This document shows positions 18,824-27,507 of a stretch of DNA of 64,000 bases, one piece after another. This stretch comes from Pseudomonas sp. B21-028. GTDB taxonomy: Bacteria; Pseudomonadota; Gammaproteobacteria; Pseudomonadales; Pseudomonadaceae. The stretch's first letter is position 1. Each line of letters starts with the position of its first letter. The position numbers and the translations under genes are program-made. The stretch is from positions 6,324,001 to 6,388,000 of the forward strand of contig NZ_CP087184.1 of NCBI RefSeq assembly GCF_024749045.1, read 5' to 3'. A model generated the notes under the pieces. That model saw only the letters and a list, made by a program, of their open reading frames with translations. It was not told the DNA's origin and searched no databases.

Positions 18824-20158
18824 TTATCCTCGGATCGCCCAGAACGCCAGGTTCAGCCCTGGGAACTGGCCGGCGATGTGGAACGCAAAACCGCCGGAGT
18901 TGCTCAGTTGCTGCCAGTGGTCGCTGCCCCGGTCGAGTTCGTAGTAGGTGGAACCGGCGTGGTACGGAAGCTGACGGGGCGCCACCGGCAACGGCAGCAG
19001 ACCGATGCCCGGCAGTTGCAGGTTGACCAGGTCGCGGATGTGCTCCACCGAACCGACCTTGCTCTGCTGGCCGAAACGGCTGCGCAGGGTTTCGGCGGGG
19101 ACGTCGGCGCGCACCACCAGGATGAAACTGGCGCTGTCGAGCAGGGTCTTGTCGGCCAGCATTGCCACGTGGATACCGTAGGCTTTCTCGACAATCGGAA
19201 TCGGTGTGGCCTTGCTGTCGATCAGCATCGACAAGGCCTCGCGCAGCGCCTGCATCACCGGCGTGAAGCTCAGCACCAGGTCGTCATGCTGGTAGGGCGG
19301 GTATTCCTGCGGTCGTCGCCCGGACGCGGTGAAGGTGGAGAACTCTCCGGCCAATGCCACCAGTTCGCTGTAGAAGCGCTCGGGGTGCAGCGGGCTCAGC
19401 TGGCTCAGGTGCTGGACCAGCGGCTGGGCACGGTTGACCAGTTGCAGCAGCATGAAGTCGGCGATCTCCGAAGCGCCACCGGCACCGGATGCCACCACCC
19501 GTCCGGCGAGGGCTTCGCCGCGTTGATGGAGCAGGCCCAGCAGCTCACTGCGAAACGCCGCCAGCGGCTTGGAGGCGACCACATCCAGCAGCGGCGGGAT
19601 GTAGGTGTCGTCGAGCACAAGGGCGCGGTCGGCGCGCTTCTCCTTGATGCGCACCACGCCGACGGCGGCGTAGTCGCCAATGCCGTCCTGGCTGGTCAAC
19701 AGGCGCAATGCCCGGGAGCCGAGGGCCACCGGGGCGCGGTTTTCAAACGGTGCGTTGTCGTCGCGCACTTCACTGACCTGGCTGACATAGCGCGCTGCGC
19801 CCAGGGGCTCGCCTTCATCCACGGTGTCACGAGCGCCAGCACGCTTGAGCGGCAGGGCCAGGTAGACCAGGCCGTCGCGCAGGTTGTCGTCGATGTTCAG
19901 CGGGGTCGGCGCCACGTCATCCTGGGGAATATTGAAGGGCGTGCCGTCCGGCAACAGGCCCCGCGCCGAGATGATCGCCAGCTTGCCCTGGACCAGCAGG
20001 CCCTGGTCGATGAGCAATTCGGAAAAGCCCCAGGCGCCGGCCGACAAAGGCCGGCTGCGTGCGTCGATGAGGTTTTCCAGGTAACGGTCGTGCTGTTGGA
20101 AGTGCTGCGTTCCGATGAACATGCCTTCCGACCAGACCACGCGATTGTTCCAGGACAT
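18824..20158 (-). CDS. tssK: T6SS baseplate protein TssK
   Basis: A 444-residue cytoplasmic protein (VasE/ImpJ family) that ties the T6SS baseplate wedge (TssEFG) to the TssLM membrane complex. It opens with the characteristic NRVVWSEGMFIGTQHFQQHD. Length fits the family. Start ATG 20158; it follows the tssJ stop by 15 bp. No membrane segment is seen. Confidence 0.95.
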   Translation of the reverse strand: MSWNNRVVWSEGMFIGTQHFQQHDRYLENLIDARSRPLSAGAWGFSELLIDQGLLVQGKLAIISARGLLPDGTPFNIPQDDVAPTPLNIDDNLRDGLVYLALPLKRAGARDTVDEGEPLGAARYVSQVSEVRDDNAPFENRAPVALGSRALRLLTSQDGIGDYAAVGVVRIKEKRADRALVLDDTYIPPLLDVVASKPLAAFRSELLGLLHQRGEALAGRVVASGAGGASEIADFMLLQLVNRAQPLVQHLSQLSPLHPERFYSELVALAGEFSTFTASGRRPQEYPPYQHDDLVLSFTPVMQALREALSMLIDSKATPIPIVEKAYGIHVAMLADKTLLDSASFILVVRADVPAETLRSRFGQQSKVGSVEHIRDLVNLQLPGIGLLPLPVAPRQLPYHAGSTYYELDRGSDHWQQLSNSGGFAFHIAGQFPGLNLAFWAIRG

Positions 20159-20173
20159 GGGGGCTCCGATTGC

Positions 20174-20673
20174 TTATTGGGCAGGGCTGGATGGGGGAAC
20201 GACGACGTCGCTGCGCACGGCGCGCACATCGAGGCTGATCTGGTATTCGGTGTACTCACGCGGCGGCACATTCAACACCGTGCGCCACAACGACTGATCC
20301 AGTTCGCGGTAGCCCACCAGGATGCCGATGTGGCGGGTCGACGGGTCGAGGTCGCGCTGCAGGCTCAGCTGCTGGCCGGGCTGGATCAGCACTTCGTCCT
20401 GATCGATCAGATCGGCGCCCAGGGTCGCCTGGGCCCGTTCGGCCAGGGCGAAATAATCGGAGCGGCCGAAGGTCGCCGCATTTTTCAATTCGAAGATCCG
20501 CACCCGCACCGGGGCCGGCTGGCCGGTGGCACCGGGGTTGAGACCGTTGATGGCGTGGAAGTGCAGCTCGACGGCGGCGGTATCAGCCTCTTCGGACTGG
20601 GGTTGGCCGCATCCTTGGCACACGCCGTCAACAGAAGCGCGGCGGCAACTGCGAGTAAAAACCTGGAAATCAT
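20174..20673 (-). pseudogene. tssJ: T6SS outer-membrane lipoprotein TssJ, split by a frameshift
   Basis: Two frames must be joined to give a normal TssJ. The 5' frame, from ATG 20673 with a good GAGGA ribosome site, encodes a lipoprotein signal (MISRFLLAVAAALLLTAC, lipobox LTAC, then AKDAANP). The 3' frame, ending at 20174, encodes the TssJ beta-sandwich (AAVELHFHAINGLNPG, VRVRIFELKN, VGYRELDQSLWR). Adding one base to the C run at 20599-20602 (GGGG on the + strand) joins them into ~166 residues reading ...DAANPQSEEADTAAVEL. TssJ anchors TssM to the outer membrane and is normally essential. The 3' frame is open to an ATG at 20743, but that version has no signal peptide and overlaps the fha stop. 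This is either a true loss or a sequence error. Confidence 0.85.
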
Positions 20674-20739
20674 CCTGCGTCCTCAATGACGTTTGAGCTA
20701 TCCGTTGTTTGTCCTGTGAAGGGTTATGGACAGCGACGC

Positions 20740-22287
20740 TCAACGGCGTCGCTGTCGGGTACTGTGTTCTTCGTAGGCACGACTGAATTCACGACCGAAC
20801 AGGTCCTGGAAATCCTCCTGGGCTTCCCGGGAAATATTGCTGTAGAGCTCGGTAAACTGCTGCCAATACTGGGCCTGCCGCGAACCGCTGAAAATCCCCG
20901 ACAGCCCGCCAGGCTTGCCCATGCGTTCTTCCAGTTGCGCCGGTTCGAAGCGCGCCAGCAAATGTTTGATCGCCGCTTCCACACCGGCCATGACCGCCAG
21001 TTGATGGGCCCGTAGGTCATCGAAGCTGTCACGCACGGCCGCGTCCGGCGCCATGAACGCCTGGTTGCCGTGGCGCAACAGCAGCAACAGGGCTTCATCG
21101 ACGTTAGGGGCGAATTTCAGCGGGTTGTTTTCCACTGGCTGGATCATCGTCTGCTGGATACGGAACTCGCCCTTGAGGCTGCTACGGGCACGCAAAACGT
21201 CGATCAGACCTTCGACCATCAACCGATAGCTGCGCCCGATGCTTTCCATCTGCGCCTCGGCCTGGGCCTTGTCCAGGCGCAACTGATCCAGACCTGCACC
21301 GCGCAGGAAGGCTTGCAGCAGGTCGGGCTGGGCGGCGTCTACCGGAACAGCAGGCGTAACGGGCATAACCGGCGCGACTGGAGCGACCGGCGGCTCGACA
21401 CGGGCCACTGGCGGTTCGGGCAGCGGCGCAGGTTCGGTCGGTATGCGAACATCCGCCAGGTTGAACTCGGCGACACTCGTCTCAGGCGCAAAGATGTCCG
21501 GCACCGGGATCGCTGGCTCGGGTATCTGAGGCACGGCTACCGCGACCGGCTCGACCGTCGGCACTTGTGCGACCGGCGGCGGGGCGACGGCCACCGGGGC
21601 AACGGGCACGGGCGCCGGCTTGTCGCTGAACGGGTCCCAATCCTCCGGGATCACCGAGGCAGAACCCATCGTCACCGGCTCGACCACAGGCGGTGGGCTG
21701 GGACGGGGAATCGGCGTTGGCGGGCGGAAATCGTGCTGCTGGGCCGGCACATGATCCGGCTGGGTGGCCGGCGGCACGCTGGGCGGCGCGAGGAAATCAA
21801 ACAGGTCCGGCATCGTGTCCATGGCTGACACGCCCTGGAACTGCGCCGGCGGAACCATGGGGATCGGCGCGGGGGTATTCACGGGCGCGGCCGCCTGGCG
21901 GCCCATCAACGCTTCGAAGCTGCTGGGCGACTCGGCAAAGGGATTGCTGTCGGTGACCGGCAGGTTGAAGTCGACACGCGCCTGGATTTCATAATCACCG
22001 ATGCGGATGATCTCGCCGTCCTGCAAGGGTTCACTGTTGCCTTTGCGCAGGCGAACACCGGCCTTGACCAGTTCCACGCCATTGGTGCTGTTATCGGTTA
22101 AATAATACCGGCCGTCTTTGTATTGAATAACGCAATGTTTACCGGATACCAACCGTTCAGGATCCGGCAATACCCAGTCATTATCGGAACTACGGCCAAT
22201 TGCCATCACTCCCTGGTCCATGGACTTTTCAGAACACTGACCGGGGGTAATCTTGTGATAACTAGTGATAGTCAAACACAGCGGCAT
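20740..22287 (-). CDS. fha1: T6SS forkhead-associated protein Fha (TagH)
   Basis: A 515-residue cytoplasmic scaffold. The N-terminal FHA domain (~1-105) shows AIGRSSDND, VSGKHCVI and STNGVELV, the phosphothreonine-binding loops. A Pro/Val/Ala-rich linker (~160-350) connects it to a conserved T6SS C-terminal domain (~370-515). When PpkA phosphorylates Fha it promotes T6SS assembly; PppA reverses this. The start is ATG 22287 because a full AAGGAGG ribosome site lies 4 bases before it; the frame is open further upstream without such support. It is the first gene of the leftward run and diverges from tssA. Confidence 0.93.
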   Translation of the reverse strand: MPLCLTITSYHKITPGQCSEKSMDQGVMAIGRSSDNDWVLPDPERLVSGKHCVIQYKDGRYYLTDNSTNGVELVKAGVRLRKGNSEPLQDGEIIRIGDYEIQARVDFNLPVTDSNPFAESPSSFEALMGRQAAAPVNTPAPIPMVPPAQFQGVSAMDTMPDLFDFLAPPSVPPATQPDHVPAQQHDFRPPTPIPRPSPPPVVEPVTMGSASVIPEDWDPFSDKPAPVPVAPVAVAPPPVAQVPTVEPVAVAVPQIPEPAIPVPDIFAPETSVAEFNLADVRIPTEPAPLPEPPVARVEPPVAPVAPVMPVTPAVPVDAAQPDLLQAFLRGAGLDQLRLDKAQAEAQMESIGRSYRLMVEGLIDVLRARSSLKGEFRIQQTMIQPVENNPLKFAPNVDEALLLLLRHGNQAFMAPDAAVRDSFDDLRAHQLAVMAGVEAAIKHLLARFEPAQLEERMGKPGGLSGIFSGSRQAQYWQQFTELYSNISREAQEDFQDLFGREFSRAYEEHSTRQRRR

Positions 22288-22706
22288 CTCGCCTCCTTGC
22301 CAAATACTTTCACACGCCTGCGCGCGGGTGAGTCGAGGGGAAAATTCGCCCTGCTGGCTCACCGGAAAACCTTGCAAACAACCGCAAAACGGCTTTTTGC
22401 CAGCATGAAGGCTGATATTAACCGGCCTGCATGACAAAAAACCGCTCTCAGTACCTTCCTCGACCTGTCAGTCGCACGGGTTGTTAAGCGCCTCACAACT
22501 GTAACAGAGTGGAAATAGCTTACCTTGACAAGCGATAAGTACTACACCAAAAATGCACAACTTCTTGAATATCAATGATGGCACTTTAAGATCATATAGC
22601 ATCTAACGGGCCATTACCGTCAAGGGACACGGGAAGTTCCATCCGGAACTTGCGTGTGAACTGCCCCGACTTCATTGTTCAGCGGGCGATAGGGAGATCG
22701 ATCCAA
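22288..22706. promoter_or_regulatory. Divergent T6SS control region between fha and tssA
   Basis: A 419-bp gene-free stretch, AT-rich at 22500-22615 in contrast to its surroundings. For tssA, a sigma70-like promoter TTGAAT (22564-22569) - 17 bp - TAAGAT (22587-22592) is possible. The tssA leader has GGA motifs at 22625, 22632, 22645 and 22693 and a short hairpin AAGTTCC/GGAACTT (22634-22651). On the fha side, CAAGGAGG (22292-22299, complement) is both the ribosome site and a fit to the RsmA/CsrA consensus CANGGANG. RsmA control of HSI-I is known in P. aeruginosa; its action here is inferred. Confidence 0.55.
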
Positions 22707-23744
22707 GTGGATGTGCCTTTGTTGCTCGCCGCCGTTTCCGCGAACTCGCCTTGTGGCGAAGACCTGGAATATGACGCGGATTTCCTGCGCCTGGAGCGTG
22801 ATTCCCGAGGCCAACCCGAGCGCAGCATGGGCGACTCGATATTGCCCGCCGAACCTCCCGAGTGGCGCAGCATCCAGCAACAGAGCCTGGACTTGCTGCA
22901 ACGCAGCAAAGACCTGCGCATCACCCATTTCCTGTTGCAGAGCTCCCTGGCCCTCGAAGGTCTCCCGGGCCTGGCCCGCGTATTGACGCTGATCAGCGAA
23001 TTGCTCAAGCAATACTGGGCCGACCTGCACCCGCGCCTGGATGCCGATGACGACAACGATCCCACCGTGCGCATCAACGCCCTCGCCGGGCTGACGTCCG
23101 ATATCACCATCCGCCTGCTGCGTGAGAGCATCCTGGCCCGCTCGCGTGCGTTCGGCCCCGTCAGCCTGCGCGCCGCCGCCAACGCCAGCGGCCTGCAAAG
23201 TTTCGCCGACGAAAGTCTTGGTGCCGAACAGCTTGCCGGCGCGTTGCTCGACTGCGACCCCGAACAGCTGGAACTCACCCGTGCGGCGCTGCTAGAAGCC
23301 CGCGCCGCCGCCGAAGCCATCGAACAGCAGGTCAGCGATCAGGTCGGTTCCGCCCAGGGTGTGGACCTCGGCCCGCTGAAGCAGCCACTGAAGATGGCCT
23401 TGCAGATTCTTGGTCAGTTCGCGCCGCAGAGCGGCGACAGCGCCCCTTCGGACACGGTCGCCGACGACAGCGCTGCGCCAGCCGAATACACCAGCGCGCC
23501 GAGCACGCCGCGCAACACCGGCATGAGCACGATCAGCGGTGAAATCAACAACCGCGACGACGTGCTGCGCAGCCTGGACCGGATTCTCGCTTACTACACT
23601 CGTCACGAGCCCTCCAGCCCCCTGCCGGTGCTGTTGAATCGGGCGAAGAATCTGGTGCACGCCGATTTCGCGGCCATCGTGCGCAACCTGATTCCCGACG
23701 GCATGAGTCAATTTGAAAACCTGCGCGGCCCGGACAGCGAATAA
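22707..23744 (+). CDS. tssA: T6SS protein TssA
   Basis: A 345-residue ImpA-family protein. The N-terminal domain is recognisable from SPCGEDLEYDADF and PEWRSIQQQSLDLL, and a variable middle leads to a C-terminal region with SGEINNRDDVLRSLDRILAYY. TssA primes baseplate and sheath-tube assembly and can cap the distal end. The GTG start at 22707 is chosen because relatives begin at xDVPxLLxxVS; the ribosome site (GGGAG, about 10 bases before) is a little distant. An alternative ATG start at 22650 would add 19 unlikely residues. It is the first gene of the rightward run. Confidence 0.9.
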   Translation: MDVPLLLAAVSANSPCGEDLEYDADFLRLERDSRGQPERSMGDSILPAEPPEWRSIQQQSLDLLQRSKDLRITHFLLQSSLALEGLPGLARVLTLISELLKQYWADLHPRLDADDDNDPTVRINALAGLTSDITIRLLRESILARSRAFGPVSLRAAANASGLQSFADESLGAEQLAGALLDCDPEQLELTRAALLEARAAAEAIEQQVSDQVGSAQGVDLGPLKQPLKMALQILGQFAPQSGDSAPSDTVADDSAAPAEYTSAPSTPRNTGMSTISGEINNRDDVLRSLDRILAYYTRHEPSSPLPVLLNRAKNLVHADFAAIVRNLIPDGMSQFENLRGPDSE

Positions 23745-23825
23745 CAGCGAGCGGATCACGCAGTCACGTCACCGGCCCCACCGGATGACGCCAACACCGT
23801 CGCTCAAGCGACCAGGAGCAGCAAC

Positions 23826-24332
23826 GTGGCGAAGCAAAGTTCTCAGAAATTCATCGCGCGCAACCGCGCGCCTCGAGTGCAGATCGAGTACGACGTCGAG
23901 CTCTACGGCGCCGAGAAAAAGGTCCAGTTGCCCTTCGTCATGGGCGTAATGGCCGACCTCGCCGGCAAGCCCGCCGAGCCTCTGGCACCCGTGGCCGACC
24001 GCAAGTTCCTTGAAATCGATGTCGACAATTTCGACTCGCGCCTCAAGGCCATGCAACCACGCGTAGCGTTCCATGTGCCCAACGAACTGACCGGCGAAGG
24101 CAACCTGAGCCTGGACCTGACCTTCGAAAGCATGGACGACTTCAGCCCGGCGGCCGTGGCCCGCAAGGTCGACTCGCTGAACAAGTTGCTCGAAGCACGC
24201 ACCCAATTGGCCAACCTGCTGACCTACATGGACGGCAAGACCGGCGCTGAAGAAATCATCATGAAGGCGATCAAGGACCCAGCGCTGTTGCAGGCCCTGG
24301 CGAGCGCGCCGAAGCCAGCACAGGATCAATGA
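23826..24332 (+). CDS. tssB: T6SS contractile sheath small subunit TssB
   Basis: A 168-residue VipA-type sheath protein, with RVQIEYDVELYGAEKKVQLPFV and LTFESMDDFSPAAVA. TssB and TssC form the contractile sheath around the Hcp tube. The start is GTG 23826, preceded by AGGAG. Its stop overlaps the tssC start, which supports equimolar production of the two sheath proteins. Confidence 0.97.
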   Translation: MAKQSSQKFIARNRAPRVQIEYDVELYGAEKKVQLPFVMGVMADLAGKPAEPLAPVADRKFLEIDVDNFDSRLKAMQPRVAFHVPNELTGEGNLSLDLTFESMDDFSPAAVARKVDSLNKLLEARTQLANLLTYMDGKTGAEEIIMKAIKDPALLQALASAPKPAQDQ

Positions 24333-25831
24333 TCATGACCGACAATACCGTCCGCGAAGGCGCACAGAACCTGGGCGCGACTGAAGAAACCAGCGAATTC
24401 GCGTCCCTGTTGCTGCAAGAATTCAAGCCCAAGACCGAGCGTGCCCGCGAAGCGGTCGAGACCGCCGTGCGTACCCTGGCCGAGCAGGCCCTGGCGCAGA
24501 CCGACCTGGTGTCCAACGACGCCATCAAGTCGATCGAATCGATCATCGCCGCCATCGACGCCAAGCTCACCGCGCAGGTCAACCAGGTCATCCACCACCC
24601 GGACTTCCAGCAGCTGGAAAGCGCCTGGCGTGGCCTGCACTACCTGGTCAACAACACCGAGACCGATGAGCAACTGAAGATCCGCGTGCTCAACATCTCC
24701 AAGCCGGACCTGCACAAGACCCTGAAGAAATTCAAGGGCACGGCGTGGGACCAGAGCCCGCTCTTCAAGAAGATGTACGAAGAAGAATACGGCCAGTTCG
24801 GCGGCGAGCCTTACGGCTGCCTGGTGGGCGACTACTACTTCGACCAGTCGCCACCGGACGTGGAGCTGTTGGGCGAACTGTCGAAAGTCTGCGCGGCGAT
24901 GCACGCACCGTTCATTTCCGCCGCCTCGCCGACCGTGATGGGCATGGGCTCCTGGCAGGAGCTGTCGAACCCGCGCGACCTGACCAAGATCTTCACCACG
25001 CCAGAATACGCCGGCTGGCGCTCGCTGCGTGAATCGGAAGACTCGCGCTACATCGGCCTGACCATGCCGCGCTTCCTGGCGCGCCTGCCGTACGGCGCCA
25101 AGACCGACCCGGTGGAAGCCTTCGCCTTCGAAGAAAACACCGACGGCGCCGACAGCTCGAAATACACCTGGGCCAACGCCGCTTACGCAATGGCGGTGAA
25201 CATCAACCGTTCGTTCAAACACTTCGGCTGGTGCTCGCGCATCCGTGGCGTGGAGTCCGGCGGTGAAGTGGAAAACCTGCCGGCCCACACGTTCCCCACC
25301 GATGACGGTGGCGTGGACATGAAGTGCCCGACCGAGATCGCCATTTCGGACCGCCGTGAAGCGGAACTGGCGAAGAACGGTTTCATGCCGCTGCTGCACA
25401 AGAAAAACACCGACTTCGCCGCGTTCATCGGCGCCCAGTCGCTGCAGAAACCGGCCGAGTACGATGACCCGGACGCCACCGCCAACGCCAACCTGGCCGC
25501 GCGCCTGCCGTACCTGTTCGCCACTTGCCGTTTCGCCCACTACCTGAAGTGCATCGTGCGCGACAAGATCGGTTCCTTCAAAGAGAAGGACGAGATGCAG
25601 CGCTGGTTGCAGGACTGGATCCTCAACTACGTCGACGGCGACCCGGCGCACTCCACCGAAACCACCAAGGCCCAGCACCCACTGGCTGCGGCCGAAGTGA
25701 TCGTCGAAGAAGTCGAAGGCAACCCGGGGTACTACAACTCCAAGTTCTACCTGCGCCCGCACTATCAGCTCGAAGGGCTGACCGTGTCGCTGCGCCTGGT
25801 GTCGAAACTGCCTTCGGCCAAGGGCGCGTAA
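24329..25831 (+). CDS. tssC: T6SS contractile sheath large subunit TssC
   Basis: A 500-residue VipB-type sheath protein: FQQLESAWRGLHYLV, LVGDYYFDQSP, FISAASPTVMGM and PRFLARLPYG are typical. Start ATG 24329 (or ATG 24335), overlapping tssB. The N-terminal segment should bind ClpV for sheath recycling. A facing pair of family A repeats separates it from hcp. Confidence 0.97.
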   Translation: MIMTDNTVREGAQNLGATEETSEFASLLLQEFKPKTERAREAVETAVRTLAEQALAQTDLVSNDAIKSIESIIAAIDAKLTAQVNQVIHHPDFQQLESAWRGLHYLVNNTETDEQLKIRVLNISKPDLHKTLKKFKGTAWDQSPLFKKMYEEEYGQFGGEPYGCLVGDYYFDQSPPDVELLGELSKVCAAMHAPFISAASPTVMGMGSWQELSNPRDLTKIFTTPEYAGWRSLRESEDSRYIGLTMPRFLARLPYGAKTDPVEAFAFEENTDGADSSKYTWANAAYAMAVNINRSFKHFGWCSRIRGVESGGEVENLPAHTFPTDDGGVDMKCPTEIAISDRREAELAKNGFMPLLHKKNTDFAAFIGAQSLQKPAEYDDPDATANANLAARLPYLFATCRFAHYLKCIVRDKIGSFKEKDEMQRWLQDWILNYVDGDPAHSTETTKAQHPLAAAEVIVEEVEGNPGYYNSKFYLRPHYQLEGLTVSLRLVSKLPSAKGA

Positions 25832-25860
25832 CAACCAGCTGAACGGTACGCGGTAGAAAT

Positions 25861-25949
25861 GTGGGAGCGAGCCTGCTCGCGATGGCGGTGGATCAGTCAC
25901 CCGTTGTATCGCCTGACACGCCGTCATCGCGAGCAGGCTCGCTCCCACA
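25861..25949. repeat. REP family A facing pair between tssC and hcp
   Basis: GTGGGAGCGAGCCTGCTCGC and its inverse lie 33-36 bases apart. In RNA this can form a long hairpin. Its place inside the operon suggests a role in separating the level of hcp mRNA from that of the sheath genes. Confidence 0.92.
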
Positions 25950-26045
25950 GGGATCTTCGTTGAGTTGAAGATCCCTGTTGAACACAGAATTCGCAGGTCG
26001 GCGTCAAACCAAACAATGTGGTTAGAAACCACACAGGGAGAAAAC

Positions 26046-26534
26046 ATGGCTGTTGATATTTTCATCAAGATCGGCGACATCAAGGGCGAGTCCATGGACA
26101 AGGCCCACAAGGACGAGATCGACGTCCTGAACTGGAGCTGGGGCATGTCCCAGTCCGGCAACATGCACACCGGCAGTGGCGGTGGCGCCGGCAAGGTGAA
26201 CATCCAGGACCTGTCGCTGACCAAATACGTCGACAAGGCTTCGCCGAACCTGATGATGCACTGCGCCAGCGGCAAGCACATCGACAAGGTCAAGCTGACC
26301 GTGCGCAAGGCCGGCGGTGAGAGCCAGGTCGAGTACATGATCATCAACCTGGAAGAAGTGCTGATCACCTCTCTGAGCACCGGCGGCTCGGGCAGCGATG
26401 ATCGCCTGACCGAAAACGTCACCCTGAACTTCGCCAAGGTGCTGGTGGACTACCAGCCGCAGAAAGCCGACGGCAGCAAGGAAGGCGGTCCGGTCAAGTT
26501 CGGCTGGAACGTGCGTCAGAACGTCAAGGTGTAA
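26046..26534 (+). CDS. hcp: T6SS tube protein Hcp
   Basis: A 162-residue Hcp1-like protein that stacks as hexamers into the tube carrying small effectors. Conserved words are VDIFIKIGDIKGES, LNWSWGMSQ and VTLNFAKVLVDYQPQ. The start is ATG 26046 with GGGAG 5 bases before. No C-terminal effector extension is present. It is followed by a strong hairpin, then the Tae4 pair. Confidence 0.97.
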   Translation: MAVDIFIKIGDIKGESMDKAHKDEIDVLNWSWGMSQSGNMHTGSGGGAGKVNIQDLSLTKYVDKASPNLMMHCASGKHIDKVKLTVRKAGGESQVEYMIINLEEVLITSLSTGGSGSDDRLTENVTLNFAKVLVDYQPQKADGSKEGGPVKFGWNVRQNVKV

Positions 26535-26539
26535 TCGAA

Positions 26540-26572
26540 CACGCCCCCGGTGCCACGCGCCGGGGGTGTTTG
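26540..26572 (+). terminator. Hairpin after hcp, partial terminator
   Basis: Stem CACGCCCCCGG / CCGGGGGTGT with a 9-base loop, followed by only a weak T run (TTTGGTG). Probably an attenuator or 3' stabiliser that favours hcp mRNA over the downstream genes. Confidence 0.6.
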
Positions 26573-26614
26573 GTGCTTGCTCTCATCCAATCCTTTGCGC
26601 GCGGTATCTGAGTC

Positions 26615-27073
26615 ATGGCCAAGCCTTCGTTTATCAATTTGTGGAAAGCCTATTCCGATCTGCTTGTGACCTACCCCGACGCGAAACCCTGCGATGGGCC
26701 GTGGGCAAACCAGTGCGCCATTCGCATGAGCATCACGCTGAATGCAGAACTGACCATCAAGGTCAACAAATCCACCTACACCGAACCCAAGTGTGCCCAT
26801 GAACACGCCCGAGGCGCCGAATCGCTGGCGAACTGGTTGTGGAAGCATCATCTGGGGCGCCCGATGATTCTCGGCGGCAGCGCAGAAGAGCGCCGCAAGC
26901 TGATGGACAAACGGGGGCTCATTTTCTTCAAGGATTGTTTTCAACAACTGGGCGAGTCATCAGATAGCCGCACTGGCGATCATATTGATCTTTGGAACCG
27001 TGGCCTTACCGCTAGCCGGTATGACGACCCCTCCTATCGATCAAGGGCGATCTGGTTCTGGGAGCTCTTATGA
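26615..27073 (+). CDS. tae4: T6SS amidase effector of the Tae4 family
   Basis: A 152-residue peptidoglycan amidase of the NlpC/P60-like Tae4 family, predicted to cut peptide stems in the periplasm of rival cells. The recognisable family signatures are NQCAIRMSITLN with the catalytic cysteine (Cys34), RGLIFFKD, and GDHIDLWN with the catalytic histidine (His123). No signal peptide is present, as expected for cargo carried inside Hcp. It directly follows hcp, and its stop overlaps the next gene. Base composition drops visibly in its 3' half compared with the flanking T6SS genes, suggesting it was added as a cassette. In P. aeruginosa HSI-I this position between hcp1 and tssE1 holds tagJ instead. 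Confidence 0.85.
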   Translation: MAKPSFINLWKAYSDLLVTYPDAKPCDGPWANQCAIRMSITLNAELTIKVNKSTYTEPKCAHEHARGAESLANWLWKHHLGRPMILGGSAEERRKLMDKRGLIFFKDCFQQLGESSDSRTGDHIDLWNRGLTASRYDDPSYRSRAIWFWELL

Positions 27074-27507
27074 TCAAGGCTCACTGCGCAATATTGGTTG
27101 GAGGCTTGTTATCGAGCTTGACTGCCTGCGCTCAGCAGTTGGCAATGCCATCAGCAACGGGGGGACAACAAGTCGTCATGATGGGCGGACAACAGGTGAC
27201 GCTGGAGAACAACCAACAGCGCTGTGTGTTACGTAAACCGGACCAGACCCTACCACTCGACTTGTCATGGCCTTGCCAGTTCACTGTTGACCGACATGGA
27301 AAACCGCACGTCGAGACCTTCGGCGAAGTGCCCATTGTTATCGTTATGCATATGGTGGCAGACGCTGAGAACCACGAATGTCGTTCGGCGTACCGCGCCA
27401 TCCGCCTGATTAATGGGCAACTTGAGCCTTCAATCATCGCTAATACCGCCAGTTGCATGAGCGGCGCAGGTGACCAGAAGAATTACACAGGCCTGTTCAC
27501 TTGGTAA
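27070..27507 (+). CDS. Candidate periplasmic immunity lipoprotein for Tae4
   Basis: A 145-residue protein with a lipoprotein signal ending LTAC (Cys20), placing it in the periplasm where the amidase would act. The mature part has several cysteines and short beta-like segments ([27 protein letters not shown]). Start ATG 27070 overlaps the tae4 stop by 4 bases, and its own end overlaps tssE. I infer immunity from position, localisation and low-GC character shared with tae4; I cannot confirm that it is a Tai4 homologue from sequence alone. Confidence 0.65.
   Translation: MIKAHCAILVGGLLSSLTACAQQLAMPSATGGQQVVMMGGQQVTLENNQQRCVLRKPDQTLPLDLSWPCQFTVDRHGKPHVETFGEVPIVIVMHMVADAENHECRSAYRAIRLINGQLEPSIIANTASCMSGAGDQKNYTGLFTW

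Noticed and set aside
17741..20689. A 982-codon frame on the + strand opposite tssL-tssK-tssJ
   Set aside because: Antisense shadow; the three T6SS genes on the other strand have clear families.
20174..20743. A 189-residue reading of tssJ from ATG 20743
   Set aside because: It lacks a signal peptide, starts inside the fha stop region and its first ~50 residues are a shadow of the true signal-peptide frame.
22572..22587. TGGCAC at 22579 area as a sigma54 -24 element before tssA
   Set aside because: The matching -12 GC is absent at the required spacing, so a RpoN promoter is not supported.
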